A stretch of 64,000 nt of DNA from Capsaspora owczarzaki ATCC 30864 (taxonomy: Eukaryota > Opisthokonta > Filasterea). Position 1 is the stretch's first letter. Each line of letters opens with the position of its first letter. A program made the translations under genes and the position numbers. The notes under the pieces were generated by a model. That model was not told the origin of the DNA. It searched no databases and saw only the letters and a program-made list of their open reading frames with translations. The DNA lies in the NCBI RefSeq assembly GCF_000151315.2, contig NW_011887295.1:1130544-1194543 (forward strand), written 5' to 3'. Below, in pieces: positions 34,254 to 45,915 of this stretch.

Positions 34254-37200
34254 TTAACACAAATCACGCATATTCAAATGCCACAGAATCATGATGAATT
34301 GCGGTTTAGTTGGAGGGTTTGGGTCGTTTTGCGGACAAGATCGAGCACGCTCGTCGACCTGGTCCGCTTCGTTCACGCGCTGCAAACTCTGCTGTTGGAT
34401 CACCTTCTTTAGCCGTCGATTGGCATTGTACTGCTCGTTCACTTGCTTGAACTGGCTGTTGGTCAATTCGTGACAGTACCCGCTGCATGTAAAGCTGTCG
34501 AGAGCTACGATCTCGTGTCCGAAGCGAGGGCGGAGTGGCTGGTACAGTGGGTTCTTGCCGTACACATGTTCGGATGGACGGTAGTAACTTGCAACCTCAA
34601 CCCAGATTGATTGGTCGATACGCCAAAACCTGGCTGGCTTGACAACCACGTCCCCAAACTGAAGAACTGTTGCTTCGGATACCTTGGCGAGCGAAACGGG
34701 TCGCGATCCCCACACAGACATGGTCAGTGTCTGGAACGCTTGAGCCTTCTCCTTGAATTCCGCCATCCGCTTGGAGACCGAGGCTTCCGTGTAGACCGAG
34801 CCAGAAGGAGCGTCGTGCTCGTGATTGGCCAGCTTCGCCACGACGGCTTCCATCGTTTCTTCAGGGACACGCAAGCGCGTCAGCACCCCAAACTTGCGAC
34901 CTGGAGCGTAGGAAACCACAGGGTTGACCTGCAGTGCGATTCTGGCCACCAGTCTGGGAACAATTTCGTCGTGAGTACCGGGGCGGATAAGGCGGCCGTA
35001 TTGGTTGATCGCGCGCTCGAACGGAAATGTCGAGACATGTGCAGGCGGGCCATGTTGCTGGCAAGCCCGGGCAAGATGAGACAGATGGTGGGTAGTGATG
35101 GGCACGTTGCAGTTCCCAAACGTCTCACTGATGATTCCGATGGTATTGGAAGTCAGTTTGTTGAGCGAGTCAAGCGTCGTGGGGTCGACCTTAACCACCT
35201 TGGACATGGCGATCCGCGTCATTTCTGAAAAGTTCCACCAGATAGCTTGCTTTCTCTCATCCACCAAACCCAGGAAGATGTGCTTGCCGCAGACCAGGAC
35301 AAAATTGAGCATCTCCTCGGCAGTGTACGACTTGTGGTGTGCAGAGCAAAGTCGAGGCTTTCGCATGACAAAGGCAGGCCATACAGTGATGGCCAAGCGC
35401 AGGTCTACTTCAAGAATCTTGACCGTGTCGTTGCCAAGCAGCGCAGCCCTCTTGTTCCTAAGCACGGATCCTTTGCCCGTGTGAACGAAGGGTTTCATCG
35501 ATTCTAGAGTCAGGCTGAGTAAACGCTTGCCACTGCAGAGCATAAAGCTGTGCAATGTGTCAAGCGAGCAAAAGCTGGTCTCGATGGAGCATGTGTTGGG
35601 AGGCGTAATGTAGGGCAGCTTTCCCACGAAAGAATAGTTGAAATTGGTGAACTGGTTTGCTGACAAGTGGGTGCGGTCGGAAGCTGCAGCTTTTGACCAG
35701 TCGCGGTGCTTCCGGCAGTTGCAGGCAAGGGCCGACATTGGGCAATAGCAGCAACCGTTGTAGGCAGTGGGAGCCACGAGTGACAGCACTTTGGCTCGCG
35801 CTGGACTGTCAGCCGTGAGTAGGTGCAGCTCAGCCTTCACAATCACGTCCCTTTGGAGCAATGCGTTGTAAACAACCACCCCATCCTTAGAGAGCGTCTT
35901 GAGCTCTTGCAGCATGGGCCTTGAATATGGCATTAGACTTTTCGGCTCCTTCCCCTACGCCACCACCAAGAAGACCATCTTAGTAACATCCACCTCCAGC
36001 ATGAGCATAACGTTGCTTGCCAGCAGCGTACCTGCAGAAAAGAGACAGGCCAGATGAATCGATGTGCTATTGCTGTGTTCATGTTGAGGGGCCTGAAACA
36101 CAAGACATGCATCTTGGCGGAAGAGGTGTAATATGGGTCAAATCTAAACCAGCAGAGTTGGTGAGTCTATAGTCCTTTCTCGGTCAATTCCCGCCATCAT
36201 GGTCTTTCAAGCGCTTTACCCGTCATAGAAGAAAGCAAGGCTGATGTTCCAAGGAGACTCTGACAGGAACGTGCGACGACTTGGTGTACGGAAATGCAGC
36301 CCTTCCAGCGGGTGGCTGAAGCTGCGCAATGAGTCAAGCTTGTCGTTGTGCCTGGTGATGATTGACGGCCAATCGTCGGTCAAGGCTCTTTGAACTTGTT
36401 GCGGATCGCTGAAGTCGATGCCGAACCTGTCGACGAGGCCCTTGACTTGATTTTCATCCGCGAACATGTTTCTCAAACGCGGAATAAGCGGCATGTACGG
36501 GTAGATGGTCTCACGTGAGAAACGGGCAGGGCAATTGGTGTTGGTGCATCGATGCGCGAGAAGCTGGTTCACAGGACCACGAAAGCAACCGGAGTAGGTG
36601 CATTGTGAACACTTCGCTCCGAATGCACCACATTGGCTACACACGTTTTCGGATACCAGCACTTCCTTCAAACTGAGTGAGTGTGCACAGCCAACGCGGT
36701 ACCACTTGATCTGGTCGCTATCAGTGTACAGGTTTTTCATGCGTNNNNNNNNNNNNNNNNNNNNNNNNNNNNNNNNNNNNNNNNNNNNNNNNNNNNNNNN
36801 NNNNNNNNNNNNNNNNNNNNNNNNNNNNNNNNNNNNNNNNNNNNAATTGTTCTTGTCGACAGGTGACGCTGGCGGGAGAAGATTGACGAGTCTGAGAGCC
36901 TTCGTAAATCGATGGATGGTCGGAGGAACAACTGGAACATTCGAAAGTTAGAGAGCAATCCCTCGCCAGCCACCAATTCGACGTGCTTACCTTGAATCAC
37001 AGGATAACTCTCTTGACATTGGTCTAAGAACGCGCCCGCAGACGCAATTGGGTCGACATTTGTACGCTGTTGAACGTCCGAAAGAAACGTCTGGAACAAA
37101 GAGACCAATCTCGTCGAATGATCATCCAAGATTGCTTTAATCTCGGAGCAGTACTTGTGGATACCCGTGAGAAGTTGAGTGAAGATGTCTTTCGTGACCT

Positions 37201-37945
37201 TGCCTTTGATTTTGATGTCATTGAGGAATTGGAGAAGCTGCAGATACGCAGCAGCTGTGCGAGTCGCTCTAGGTGTCGGTCCTTTGTTTTTGGCCGCTCC
37301 TGGTTCGGCCGCTCCTGGTGCTGCAGTCGCCTCCTCTGACGTCTCGCTCGGGTCATTGACTGTGGCATTGTTCGGGGTATCGTCCGCTTCGTCAGTCGCT
37401 TCGACGTCCAATTCGAAGTCGCTTTCGTATTCGTCGTCATCAGCTCCCAGAGGAGCTTGAGGAGCGTCACCGTGGTCAGCGACGTGGACATCGCCGAAGC
37501 CATCATCGTAGTCGTCACCATGGTCATCCACTGCCATGGCAGCTGGCTCAGACGTGTGCAGTGGCGGAGTAGGGGGAGTAGAATCCACCGCCATTGGAAC
37601 AGTTTGCTCCTCTCGAAAGTGCGTCTCAAAGCGTTGTCGCATTTCGGGATACGCCTGGATGACATCAGCAACGGTTGCATACGAGCATTGAGTCGCGTGT
37701 CTGTAGAAACTTGACGGCGAAAGTTTCTCGAAATTGCCGTTGCCGAAAGACCATTGCTTGATGGCGAACTTGGTGCAGTTCAGACAAGGGCAGACTCCTG
37801 ACAGCGGCAGGTTGTGGATTTGATGATGAAGCTTTCTGTCAGCATCCGACATCCAAGCTTGTGGTGAACTGCATGGATTCGTTTGAAAGGCGGCTGCGCA
37901 CATGGTGCAGATGCACCGCTGAAATGAACCCCAATCTTCTGACAT
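34254..37945 (-). CDS. Tnp2-like CACTA transposase, interrupted by assembly gap
   Basis: Seen (minus order): exon 37945-36991 encodes paired Cys motifs (CICTMC, CPCLNC), an acidic middle and a helical segment. A second exon runs from about 36937 into the N gap (36844-36745). The next part, 36744-36220, carries another Cys-rich knuckle (CSQCGAFGAKCSQC) and YMPLIPRLRNMF, then ISLAFFYDG, as in Tnp2 proteins. A downstream part ending at 34254 contains LTADSPARAKVLS and NGCCYCP, a Tnp2 hallmark. Odd: an in-frame TAG (35955-35957) lies between VVA and GKEPKS in the reading that best matches the family. So either one more splice is missed or this copy is damaged. Role by family: DDE transposase acting on the element's ends. 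Confidence 0.75.
36745..36844. other. 100-base assembly gap
   Basis: Exactly 100 N, the conventional placeholder for a gap of unknown size, inside the transposase gene. A true gap of a different length would alter the reading frame across it. Confidence 0.99.
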
Positions 37946-39432
37946 AAAAACAAAAGTGAGCTCAAATCGGTCACTTCCCTTACTTGTACTGCCGGCAGTC
38001 TTGCGGCACTCGGTCCTCGCTGCACATCAATGCGTGTCAAAAATCATTCAAATGTAATACAAGTGAGCGCTGACGTCAAGCGTGCGATGTGCGCCGAAAA
38101 ACGAGCGTTGATCGGTTGTTGCGTTGTTTGTCGCGATGGGTGTCACTTCCGCGAGCCTGATACCGGCCTGTGACAAAGATTGTGAAGGGTGGTGATGAGA
38201 GTATTCATTGTCGTGTGGTTATACTCAAGTGATGTCGCAGCAGTTCCAGTCCAGTGGCAATAACAGCACGGAAACATAGTGTTCGAAGAACGCCTGCGGC
38301 CGGCTTCATTTTTCGCGAATGTTCGCTTCAAAATGGCAGAAACCGCGCCCCACACACCAGAATACAATATGGCGTTAGGACGACCGCTCATTCTAGTATC
38401 ATTCAAAGCAGCGAGCGGGGCAAAAGGGGCCAATGCAGCGACAGGACAGGCGATAACACGAAACGAGTGAGCTTGTTCTCACCGTTTGCGTGTCTTTTCG
38501 CGGTGTTTCGTGCTCCTTTTCTCGACTTGTAGTATTCTGAGATATAATGACATATTGTCCAATCGAGATACGCGCGATTGGAGCAGGATGAGAAAGTGTA
38601 GTTTCATGCCTGCGATCGAATCCCATTTCGCCCATCGTTGACTTCGAGCTGTCTAGACCAAGCGTCTTGAAGGTTTTTCTTTCTTTTTGCAACTGGGTTC
38701 GAACCTGTTTGGTTGCGCTTTCTGTTTTTTATTTTTTTTATTTTCAATGTTCATTTTTTATTGTATTTATTTTTTAATTTAATTTAATTTAATTTTATTT
38801 TGTACTGGCACTGCTTCAGTCTACCATTTATTTATTATTTTATTTATTATTTTTTTTTGTGCTACATCGAGTGCAGATCGAGATGGCCAGCAGTGACATT
38901 TGTGAGTGTGCCACAACAAAAAGAAAAAGATAAAAAAAAACAAAAGCAAAGAAGAAGGCGAACACTGCCGTCGCGCGGCTTGTGGTGCTTGTCTGTCATT
39001 GAGCTTTACCTCTCTCTGACTGTGCAGCAGCCAACGCACGCAAGCGATGCTGATGTCAGGAGGACAAGAGGATGGAGGTAAAAAAAATAAAAGAAAAAAA
39101 AAATAAAAAGGCGCGAAAAAAAAAAAGAAAAAAAAAGATGACGAAAGATGCGGTCGTCTGCTGCCTGCAGATCGATGCCGACTGCGCGGATGCGTGGAAA
39201 ACACTCATCTCACATGGATACACAAGAACGACACGAGAGAGATGTGAAGGAACTGCAGAAGCGCGATAGAAAGGGGAGAAAATGCAAATTTTAAATCAGG
39301 TAGGGCGTGAATTGGCGGGAAAATGCATTTTTCAAAAGTTCGCGCCCAAAATCACATGATCTTCTTCTTGTCTCGCACTCCCGCCCTCTCCGTGGAATAT
39401 GATCATAAGTAGCCCCTTTTGTCCAGCACATA

Positions 39433-40771
39433 ATGGATACCCAAAAATTCGCCCTTGAGTCGGCGCAGCGGGCGACGGTTGAGTTGGATCAAGTCAAACA
39501 GGCCCTCCGTGCTGCAGAGGATAGGCACGCGGCCATCATTTCAGAAAACAACAATCTCATATCACAGCTTCGCGCACAAGTCGTAGAATTGCAATCCCAA
39601 ACAATGCGGCTGCAATCTGAGTTGTTGTCTCGGTCCCGGCAGGTGAGCTCGAGCAAGTACGCACAGCAGTCGTGTATGATGGGATCTAGTGTGATGTTTG
39701 TCAATTTACTAAGCTGGCTTGAGTGAGTATAGGGAGGTTAAATGGGTCAGAGAGGTCCGGGGAATGTTTGGCGATCTTCATGCTCGGTATCCGAAGTGGT
39801 TTTTACCAAAGCATCTACGGCAAGCACTCAAAAGCGCCCAAACCAAAACACAAGAGCAGCTTTCCGCCGGTACAACCGACACCGATGAGGGAGTAGAGCT
39901 CTGGTTCCAAAACAGGTTGTTGGCACTCGTCACATCGCACAAGCATCATGAAGTCAATGATGTACTCTACAAGGTACGCGTGTTGTTCGATCGGCGAAAG
40001 CACTACAACCGAAATGCTAAGTTTGAGCTGATGTTTGATAGGTGTATGACTCGGCGCGTGGGCTGAACAATAGTGCTAAAAAGCGCGCAGCAGCTCGAAC
40101 GCCAGATGCACAAGAATCAGTCATGGTGGAAACACAGCAGGTTGCCGATTCAATTGCCATGTCACAGCCCCTCCCCGACATCGACCTTTCAGCTGGCGCC
40201 ACTGACGACATCAATTTCCACACTGAACCCAGTAGCGACGACGACAACAACAACAGCAGCGACGACAGCAACAACAACAGCGACGACAGCAACAACAGCA
40301 GCGACGACAGCAACAACAACAACAACGTCAGTTCGAGCGAAAGCCTGCTCACAAACTCCAACTTGGCGGCGGCAGACGAGAGCGAGGACGATGACGCGCA
40401 TCCTGCTTCGTCGGATAGTGGACTCGCTGCAGCATCCAGCGACAGCGAAAGCCACGAGGCAAACGATCGTGTAACAAGCGCTGAAATCGATGATCAAGAT
40501 GATTCGCGTCAGGACAACAACTGCACCGGTGGCTTGGTGAGAAGGCGATCCAACCGCGATTATCGGCCGGCCCACAACGTGTCTCGTTCAAGCAAACGCG
40601 TAAGTGACTGCTCGTCAGATGCTCAGATGCAGTGCACGGGACAGAACAGTGACTAAAGTGTGATTTCTACTTGAACAGATGCGATTCTGCACGGAAGGCG
40701 AGCAAAGTGGCCCTCGGCGACATCAGACGCGTGCCCAGCGTGCTGCCAGTCGAGCCCTCCAAGGCCAGTAA
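39433..40771 (+). CDS. second gene of the CACTA element, coiled-coil/acidic protein
   Basis: Seen: exons 39433-39642, about 39728-39973, 40042-40599 and 40679-40771. The N-terminus is a coiled coil (ESAQRATVELDQVKQALRAA). A middle domain contains WFQNRLLALVTSHKHHEV and VLFDRRKHYNRNAKFEL. A long Asp/Asn/Ser run follows, and the C-terminus is basic (RRHQTRAQRAAS). I recognise no database family. By position it corresponds to the TnpA-type accessory protein of CACTA elements, which binds subterminal repeats; that role is inference. The second exon start is the weakest part of the model. Confidence 0.6.
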
Positions 40772-40978
40772 AAAGCACCAGGAGGTGCAGGCGGGGGCGA
40801 TCTGAGATTTTTGTAAATTTGTGCAAATATGGAAACCAATAATAAAATAAATTTTATTAAAAATTAAAAACAAAATATTTTTAATAATATAAAAGGAGAC
40901 GAAGAAAGCAATTTCTGACCAATCAGACGTCGAGCTATCGCCATAATCTCGCTCTGCTGAGGCACCGAATTTTGACCG

Positions 40979-41054
40979 ACAAAATGATAAATTCGGTTTT
41001 TCCGAATTTTGACCGAATTTTGCTCCGAAATCCGAAAAAAATTTTTCCACTGTG
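40979..41054 (-). repeat. right TIR and subterminal CCGAATTT repeats
   Basis: The inverted terminal repeat ends CCACTGTG at 41054. Inward lie CCGAATTTTGACCGAATTTT and an AAATTCGG copy, the same words as at the left end. Confidence 0.85.
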
Positions 41055-41651
41055 ATATTGCCTCCTCACCCCACAACAAGCAAAACACAAACCAGAATGC
41101 GCATACATCACACAGTTCGCTTTGGGCGTGAAGGGAGTGAGTAGGTTGGGCGAGGGAGCGCGAGGGAGCAAACAGGCTGGGCGCCATTGGTCACCCTGAG
41201 GCTCTTTTTTTTTGTGAAAGAACGTGGGTAACTCGAGTCGACAAAGTCGAACAGTGCATTGAGGGGTAGAATGTGACACAGGAGCACTCTTGGGGGCGAG
41301 CCAAAAACGGGGGGGGGGCTGCGGCAATCCCCGGATTCGGCTTTGCCAGCCATCCACAACCCAAGTCGACCGACATTCCCCTGCCACAGCATCTACAAAC
41401 AATTACAACACAAAGCATCACTCAATTATTGCAACCATGGGAGGCTGGAAGTGCTTGGACCGTGCATCTTGATGGTTGTGCGATATGTGCTGACTATCTT
41501 GGTTGATTGATACAACCTCGCCTGCACACTTCCGTTCCACATGCCTATCTTCTTCAGGTACATCAAATCAATACACATCCTTCCCAACCATTTTTCAATC
41601 GGTCCACTCTTTCCATCCGATTGTCTGATTGATTCACTCAGAAGCCAAGAC
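41055..41651. other. intergenic region upstream of the HIG1 gene
   Basis: About 600 bases; contains the second copy of the dispersed repeat (41245-41270) and a G9 run near 41312. It should hold the promoter of the HIG1-domain gene. No other feature seen. Confidence 0.55.
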
Positions 41652-42179
41652 ATGTCCACGCCCGTTCCGCCGCCACAGCCAGCACAGCCTCGGGCCGCCC
41701 GCCCGCCGCAACTGGTCATGGACAACACGCCATGGGATCCCAACTCATCCTCACAGTCGCGTGTTTGGGAAAGCGCCAGCGCCAAAATCTATCGCAAGTC
41801 GATGGAAAACCCTTTCGTTCCACTTGGTAAAGCCAGGCAGTCGACGACGCATGTGTTTTGCCTATGCGAGGTCTTCTGATTTGTATGGCATTCTGGTGTT
41901 TGTATGTGTGTCTGTGTGGCAGGCATGGCCATGACGACGATTGTGCTCGGCATCGGGATGTACTCGTTCAAGACGGGCAACGCCAAGCTCGGCCAGAACA
42001 TGATGCGCCTGCGCGTGTTTGCACAAGGTGCGACGATCGCAGCACTGACGGGCGGTGTCATGATGCAGATGGCAAAGGCACAGCAGGCACAGCAGGCACA
42101 GCAGGCACAGGTAGAGGCAGAAGCGGCTGCAGCAGCATTGCCAGCACCGACCTCTGCAACCGAGCCAGCCAAGCCATGA
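41652..42179 (+). CDS. HIG1-domain mitochondrial inner-membrane protein (RCF1/HIGD-like)
   Basis: Seen: exons 41652-41826 and 41923-42179, 143 residues. After a Pro-rich N-terminus, the family signature ENPFVPLGMAMTTIVL opens the HIG1 domain. It continues as YSFKTGNAKLGQNMMRLRV and GATIAALTGGV, with two membrane spans and the conserved RxRV-type turn. The C-terminus is an Ala/Gln-rich run ([10 protein letters not shown]). RCF1/HIGD proteins help assemble and regulate respiratory complexes III and IV in the mitochondrial inner membrane. It converges on the SAPS gene, whose stop is 184 bases away. Confidence 0.9.
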
Positions 42180-42363
42180 GCACTTGCTTTCGGGTGTTGT
42201 TTTGGTGGGTTATTGTTGTTGTTTCAAGGATGCAAAACAATCTACAGCCATGTCGATTTTGGTGGCGGCGAGTGATGTTGTATTTTTTGAAAGCAGGTGT
42301 GTTTTGAAAGATTGGGCAACAGCAAATCCGATTTACATTTTACATCAAGTCATCCAAGATAGG

Positions 42364-45300
42364 CTATGATGCATCATCATCACTATCGTCGTTCGCTGCC
42401 GCGCCAGAGCCGGTCCTGCTCACAACAAACAATCCCAAAAAAGGCACACAGTTAGCGCCAAAAAACAAGGCGTACAAAATGCATGTCCAGCCGAAAAAAA
42501 AAAGACTCACGAAGCAGCGGCCGCCTTCTTCTTCTTCTTCTTCTTGTTCTTGCTCTTGGCAGCTGTGGCACCTGCATCACCCGAATCGTGATTGACAACT
42601 GGTGCGGCAGACGTGGTGTTGGCAACTGCAGCTGTGGTCTTTTCCGGAGCTGCAGCAGTGGATGCGGCCGGCGTAGCTTTCGGCGAAGTTGGTGTAGCCT
42701 TGGGCGAGTTTGGAGTCGACTTGGGCGAGGCTGGAGCGGCCTTGGGCGATGCTGGAGTGGCTTTGGGCGAGGAACCCGAAGCAGCGTTTCCCGCCTTCTT
42801 CTTGCCACCGGCGCTCGGCGAGGAGTTGGAGTTGGCAGTGTGCGCAGGAGCCGCTGCGCTCACGGGTTTGGCAACGATCGCATCAAAACCGAGATACAGC
42901 GCGAAAGGAGAGCCAACATCCAGCAGTGTGCTGGCGGTCTGAGTTGACACGTCGGCAGAGGCCAAGCCTTCGACGCTGGGAAGCTTTCCGCTGGGTGTGA
43001 CGAATGTTCTTCGTGGCAACTCGGGGCCGCAATATGGTGTGGGCATACTTGGGCTCTTGATGAGCTTCAGCGCCGCCGCAGTGCTGATCACGCTTCGTTG
43101 CTGTCGCAAAGTGTCCTCGCTGTGTGTCCACACACAAACACAAGACGCCAAAGAAGCACATGAGACACACAATCAACAACACAAAATCCAATTAAACCAG
43201 CCCAATAGCAAAAAAACAAACATTCGTACATTAACTGCGGCATGAACTGATTCCACTCGGGGTGATGATGCAACATGCCAGCAATGTAATCCGAGCGACC
43301 CGATTGCGCAGTGAGCCGCATAAAGTTGAGCATGAGCAGAATGATGCCGCGCACACTAGTGTCCTTGCTCTCCGTCTTGTAGTGCTGAATCACGCGCGTG
43401 ACAAACTTGGTGTTGCTGAGCAAAGCACGGAGGGTGGGCTCGTAGTTGAGTGCCAGCGTGGCGACAAAAAGCCGGAAGAAGATCGCGTGGTAGACGGTGT
43501 TGTGGCGGTGTTCGAGCAGGAGATTGAGCAGCTGTTTCCAAGTGGTGGCGGGAATGGCGATCAGCAGCTGCTCGGCGTGCGGCGGCAATGGGGCTGGGCC
43601 CTTGTTTGCCGTGGCAGGCGCCTCAATAGCGGTGACCATGTCGCACAGTAGACGGGTGAGGTTGAGACGAAGCATGGTGAAGGGCGCGACAGGCGCTGGG
43701 AAGGTCGCTGGAGCTGGAGCGGCGGCGCCTGATTCAGGAACTGTTGCAGCCTTTGCGGGGCGATCGAGTTTGCGCGAGTGATGCGACACAGCACTGACAA
43801 TGTAGGATCAGGCAGACACATGGCAAAATGCCATTGACGTCAGAATGGCCAAAAAAAAGAAAACCCGAAGAAAAATGAACAAAAAGTTGACAACTCCGAA
43901 CTCGGTCTGGACAAACTTACGCATGAACATCCTGGCTTCGCTCGGACATGAGCTTGAGCTTTTCGCAGACGTTCGGAACAATCCGAGCAAAGGTTGTCAC
44001 TGCTGCAGCGCGCTGGCTGGCGAGACTGAACGCCGACATGACCGGCTTCGATCCCAAAGGTGTTGCCGGCTCACTTTGGCTATGTTCATAGTAGAAGGAG
44101 CATCATACGTTGAGGTCACAGCCACAGAAACAAAGTTATCGATCAAAGCAAAAAAAAAAAAAAGAAGCCACGCCAACACTCCAGAGCAATGAAAAACGCG
44201 GTACCTAAACTGGAAAAGGGTGGAGAGAATCTCGGCAGCTGCAGCACTTTGCTCATAGGTCTTCAGACTCGGACCAGTCACAGTCTATCCAAAGTTCAGT
44301 GAGCACACAACGGACAGCAGAGCGATTTTGCTGAGTTCGCGTCAACTCCACACTTCCCCGTGCTTACCTGTCCGAGACTGCCGCAAAAGGACTCGAGGCG
44401 AGACGAGTCAAGAAACAGTGAACGCGCGAGAGGATGGCCGGCAAGTGCTTGGAGAGTGTGGTTGAAGCCAGTGGCGACAGTGGCCGCGTTCTCGCCATTG
44501 ATGGCTTGCGCGACAATGGTGAGGAAGCCGGTCGCTCGAAGGGCATCCGTAAACTTTCGGACTTGGGTTGGGCGGCCTTTCGCCTCAAAAATGGCGACGA
44601 TGGCTTCGGAAATGGGAGACTGGTGCAGGTTGTTGGACATGTCTCGCACGAGCTCGTGGAAAGTGTCCAGCGCGAAGAACGCATCCAACGTCTCCTCTGG
44701 CTTGTACTTGAGCAACGCCTGCAAGATGGCAGTAAAGTGGTAGAGACTACCCTTGGATTTCGGCTGCAATGTGTCGAACAGGCCAGCGACGATGGGCTCC
44801 AGCTGCGCATCGACAAAGCGCTTGACCTCGGCTTCGCGATCGACCATGCGAAGCAAGTTGGTGACTTGATATCCCCGACGCGTTGCAATGTCGTTCGAAT
44901 GGTTGCGATCAGCCGCTGCTCCGCTTGCATCGGTGTCCATCCGCGACACAAAGCCCATCAGCACGGCAGTGGCACCCGGCATCAGCATAAAGTCGCACAC
45001 GGTCGCCGTGAAGCGCTTGATGGGACTCTTGAGGTCGAGGAACGCCGTGCACAAATCCACAGCAGTCGATCGCTGCTGCTGCTGCTGCTGCTGCAATGTT
45101 GCTGCAGCATCGTCCTGCAACAGCAGCAGCGGGTCGCGCACGCTCATTGCCTGGATGGCTGTGATCAGGCGTCCAAGCGGCTCGGTCTCGTCGTAGCTCG
45201 GATCCTCCTCCTCCTCTGGCACGGGCTCTGGCCCAAGCTCTGCCTCTGGCTCGGCGTCCGAGAAGTCCGCATCCTCCATCGCGAACGCGGTCCGCTTCGG

Positions 45301-45687
45301 CCTGTGCTTGAGCCGCCCGTTGTCCCCAGCCTCATTGTCGTCGTCCTCATCCGAATCCGAGTCCGAGTTGGAGTCGTCCTGGTCGACCTCGCCGCCATCA
45401 TCATCGTCATCATCATCGTCGTCGTCAGCAATGCGAGCATGGAGCACCCTGCGCATCTTGGTCATGGCGCTGCCGCCGCCGCTGCTGGACTTGCCGTTCG
45501 TCTTCGCCATTCTGCTGATCGGCGTGCTCGCGACTGAGCGGTTGGGATTGAAGCCCAGCGCTCGCTCCAGCGCCAGCGGATCGTCGTCAAACCCATCGTC
45601 GCCAGTCACATCCATTGCTTCTGCAGCGTAGTCGAGGTCGCCAGGCACCCGCGTCGCAGGCGGCATTGCTTCGTCCACGTCCGACAT
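42364..45687 (-). CDS. SAPS-domain protein phosphatase 6 regulatory subunit-like
   Basis: Seen: exons (minus order) 45687-44368, 44284-44205, 44079-43921, 43793-43230, 43119-42511 and 42415-42364, closing to 928 codons. The N-terminus is acidic with long Asp runs and a Gln run. Residues about 165-680 are all-helical with SAPS-like segments: RGYQVTNLLRMVDREAEVK, YHFTAILQALLKYKPEETL, YHAIFFRLFVATLALNYEP and VRGIILLMLNFMRLT. The C-terminus has a Ser-Pro-Lys-Ala repeat (SPKATPASPKAAP) and a Lys run. SAPS proteins tether and direct the PP6/Sit4 catalytic subunit. The fit to SAPS is by pattern only, moderate. The last acceptor has two in-frame choices three bases apart. Confidence 0.6.
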
Positions 45688-45915
45688 GTGCGCGTTCAAA
45701 GAACAAGAAAACGAAAAAAAAAAAAAAATTCGACTAAGCTTGCATTCGCTTGCGTTTTCGCGTTTGCTAAGTGCTGCTGTGGTTGAAGTTCCAGTCAGAC
45801 AATGCCGGTTGAGCTGGGAATAGAGCGTGTGGGACTACACTGTTCAGGGTGTCGAAGGAGGCAGAGTATACAATTGTACAAAAAACAAAAAAAATAACAA
45901 ATTCAAAAGCGTGGT

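Larger units (their letters stand above)
33812..41054. mobile_element. CACTA (EnSpm/Plavaka-like) DNA transposon with two divergent genes
   Basis: Seen: the left end starts CACAGTGGAAAA at 33812, and its inverted copy ends at 41054. About 30 bp are shared with roughly three differences. Just inside both ends lie clusters of CCGAATTT/AAATTCGG, as expected of subterminal binding sites. Flanking triplets are att (left) and ata (right), a near-match to the 3-bp duplication typical of this superfamily. Inside, a Tnp2-like transposase gene on the minus strand (34254-37945) and a second gene on the plus strand (39433-40771) diverge from a central 1.5-kb region. One 100-base N gap interrupts the transposase. 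The total of 7243 bp counts that gap at its nominal size. This is a plain cut-and-paste element and appears nearly complete. Confidence 0.85.

Noticed and set aside
36598-36951. Frames running through the N gap
   Set aside because: They exist only because N codons are not read as stops; gap length is arbitrary.
44434-45537. 367-codon open frame antisense to the SAPS gene
   Set aside because: Shadow of a long GC-biased exon; composition follows the sense strand's repeats.
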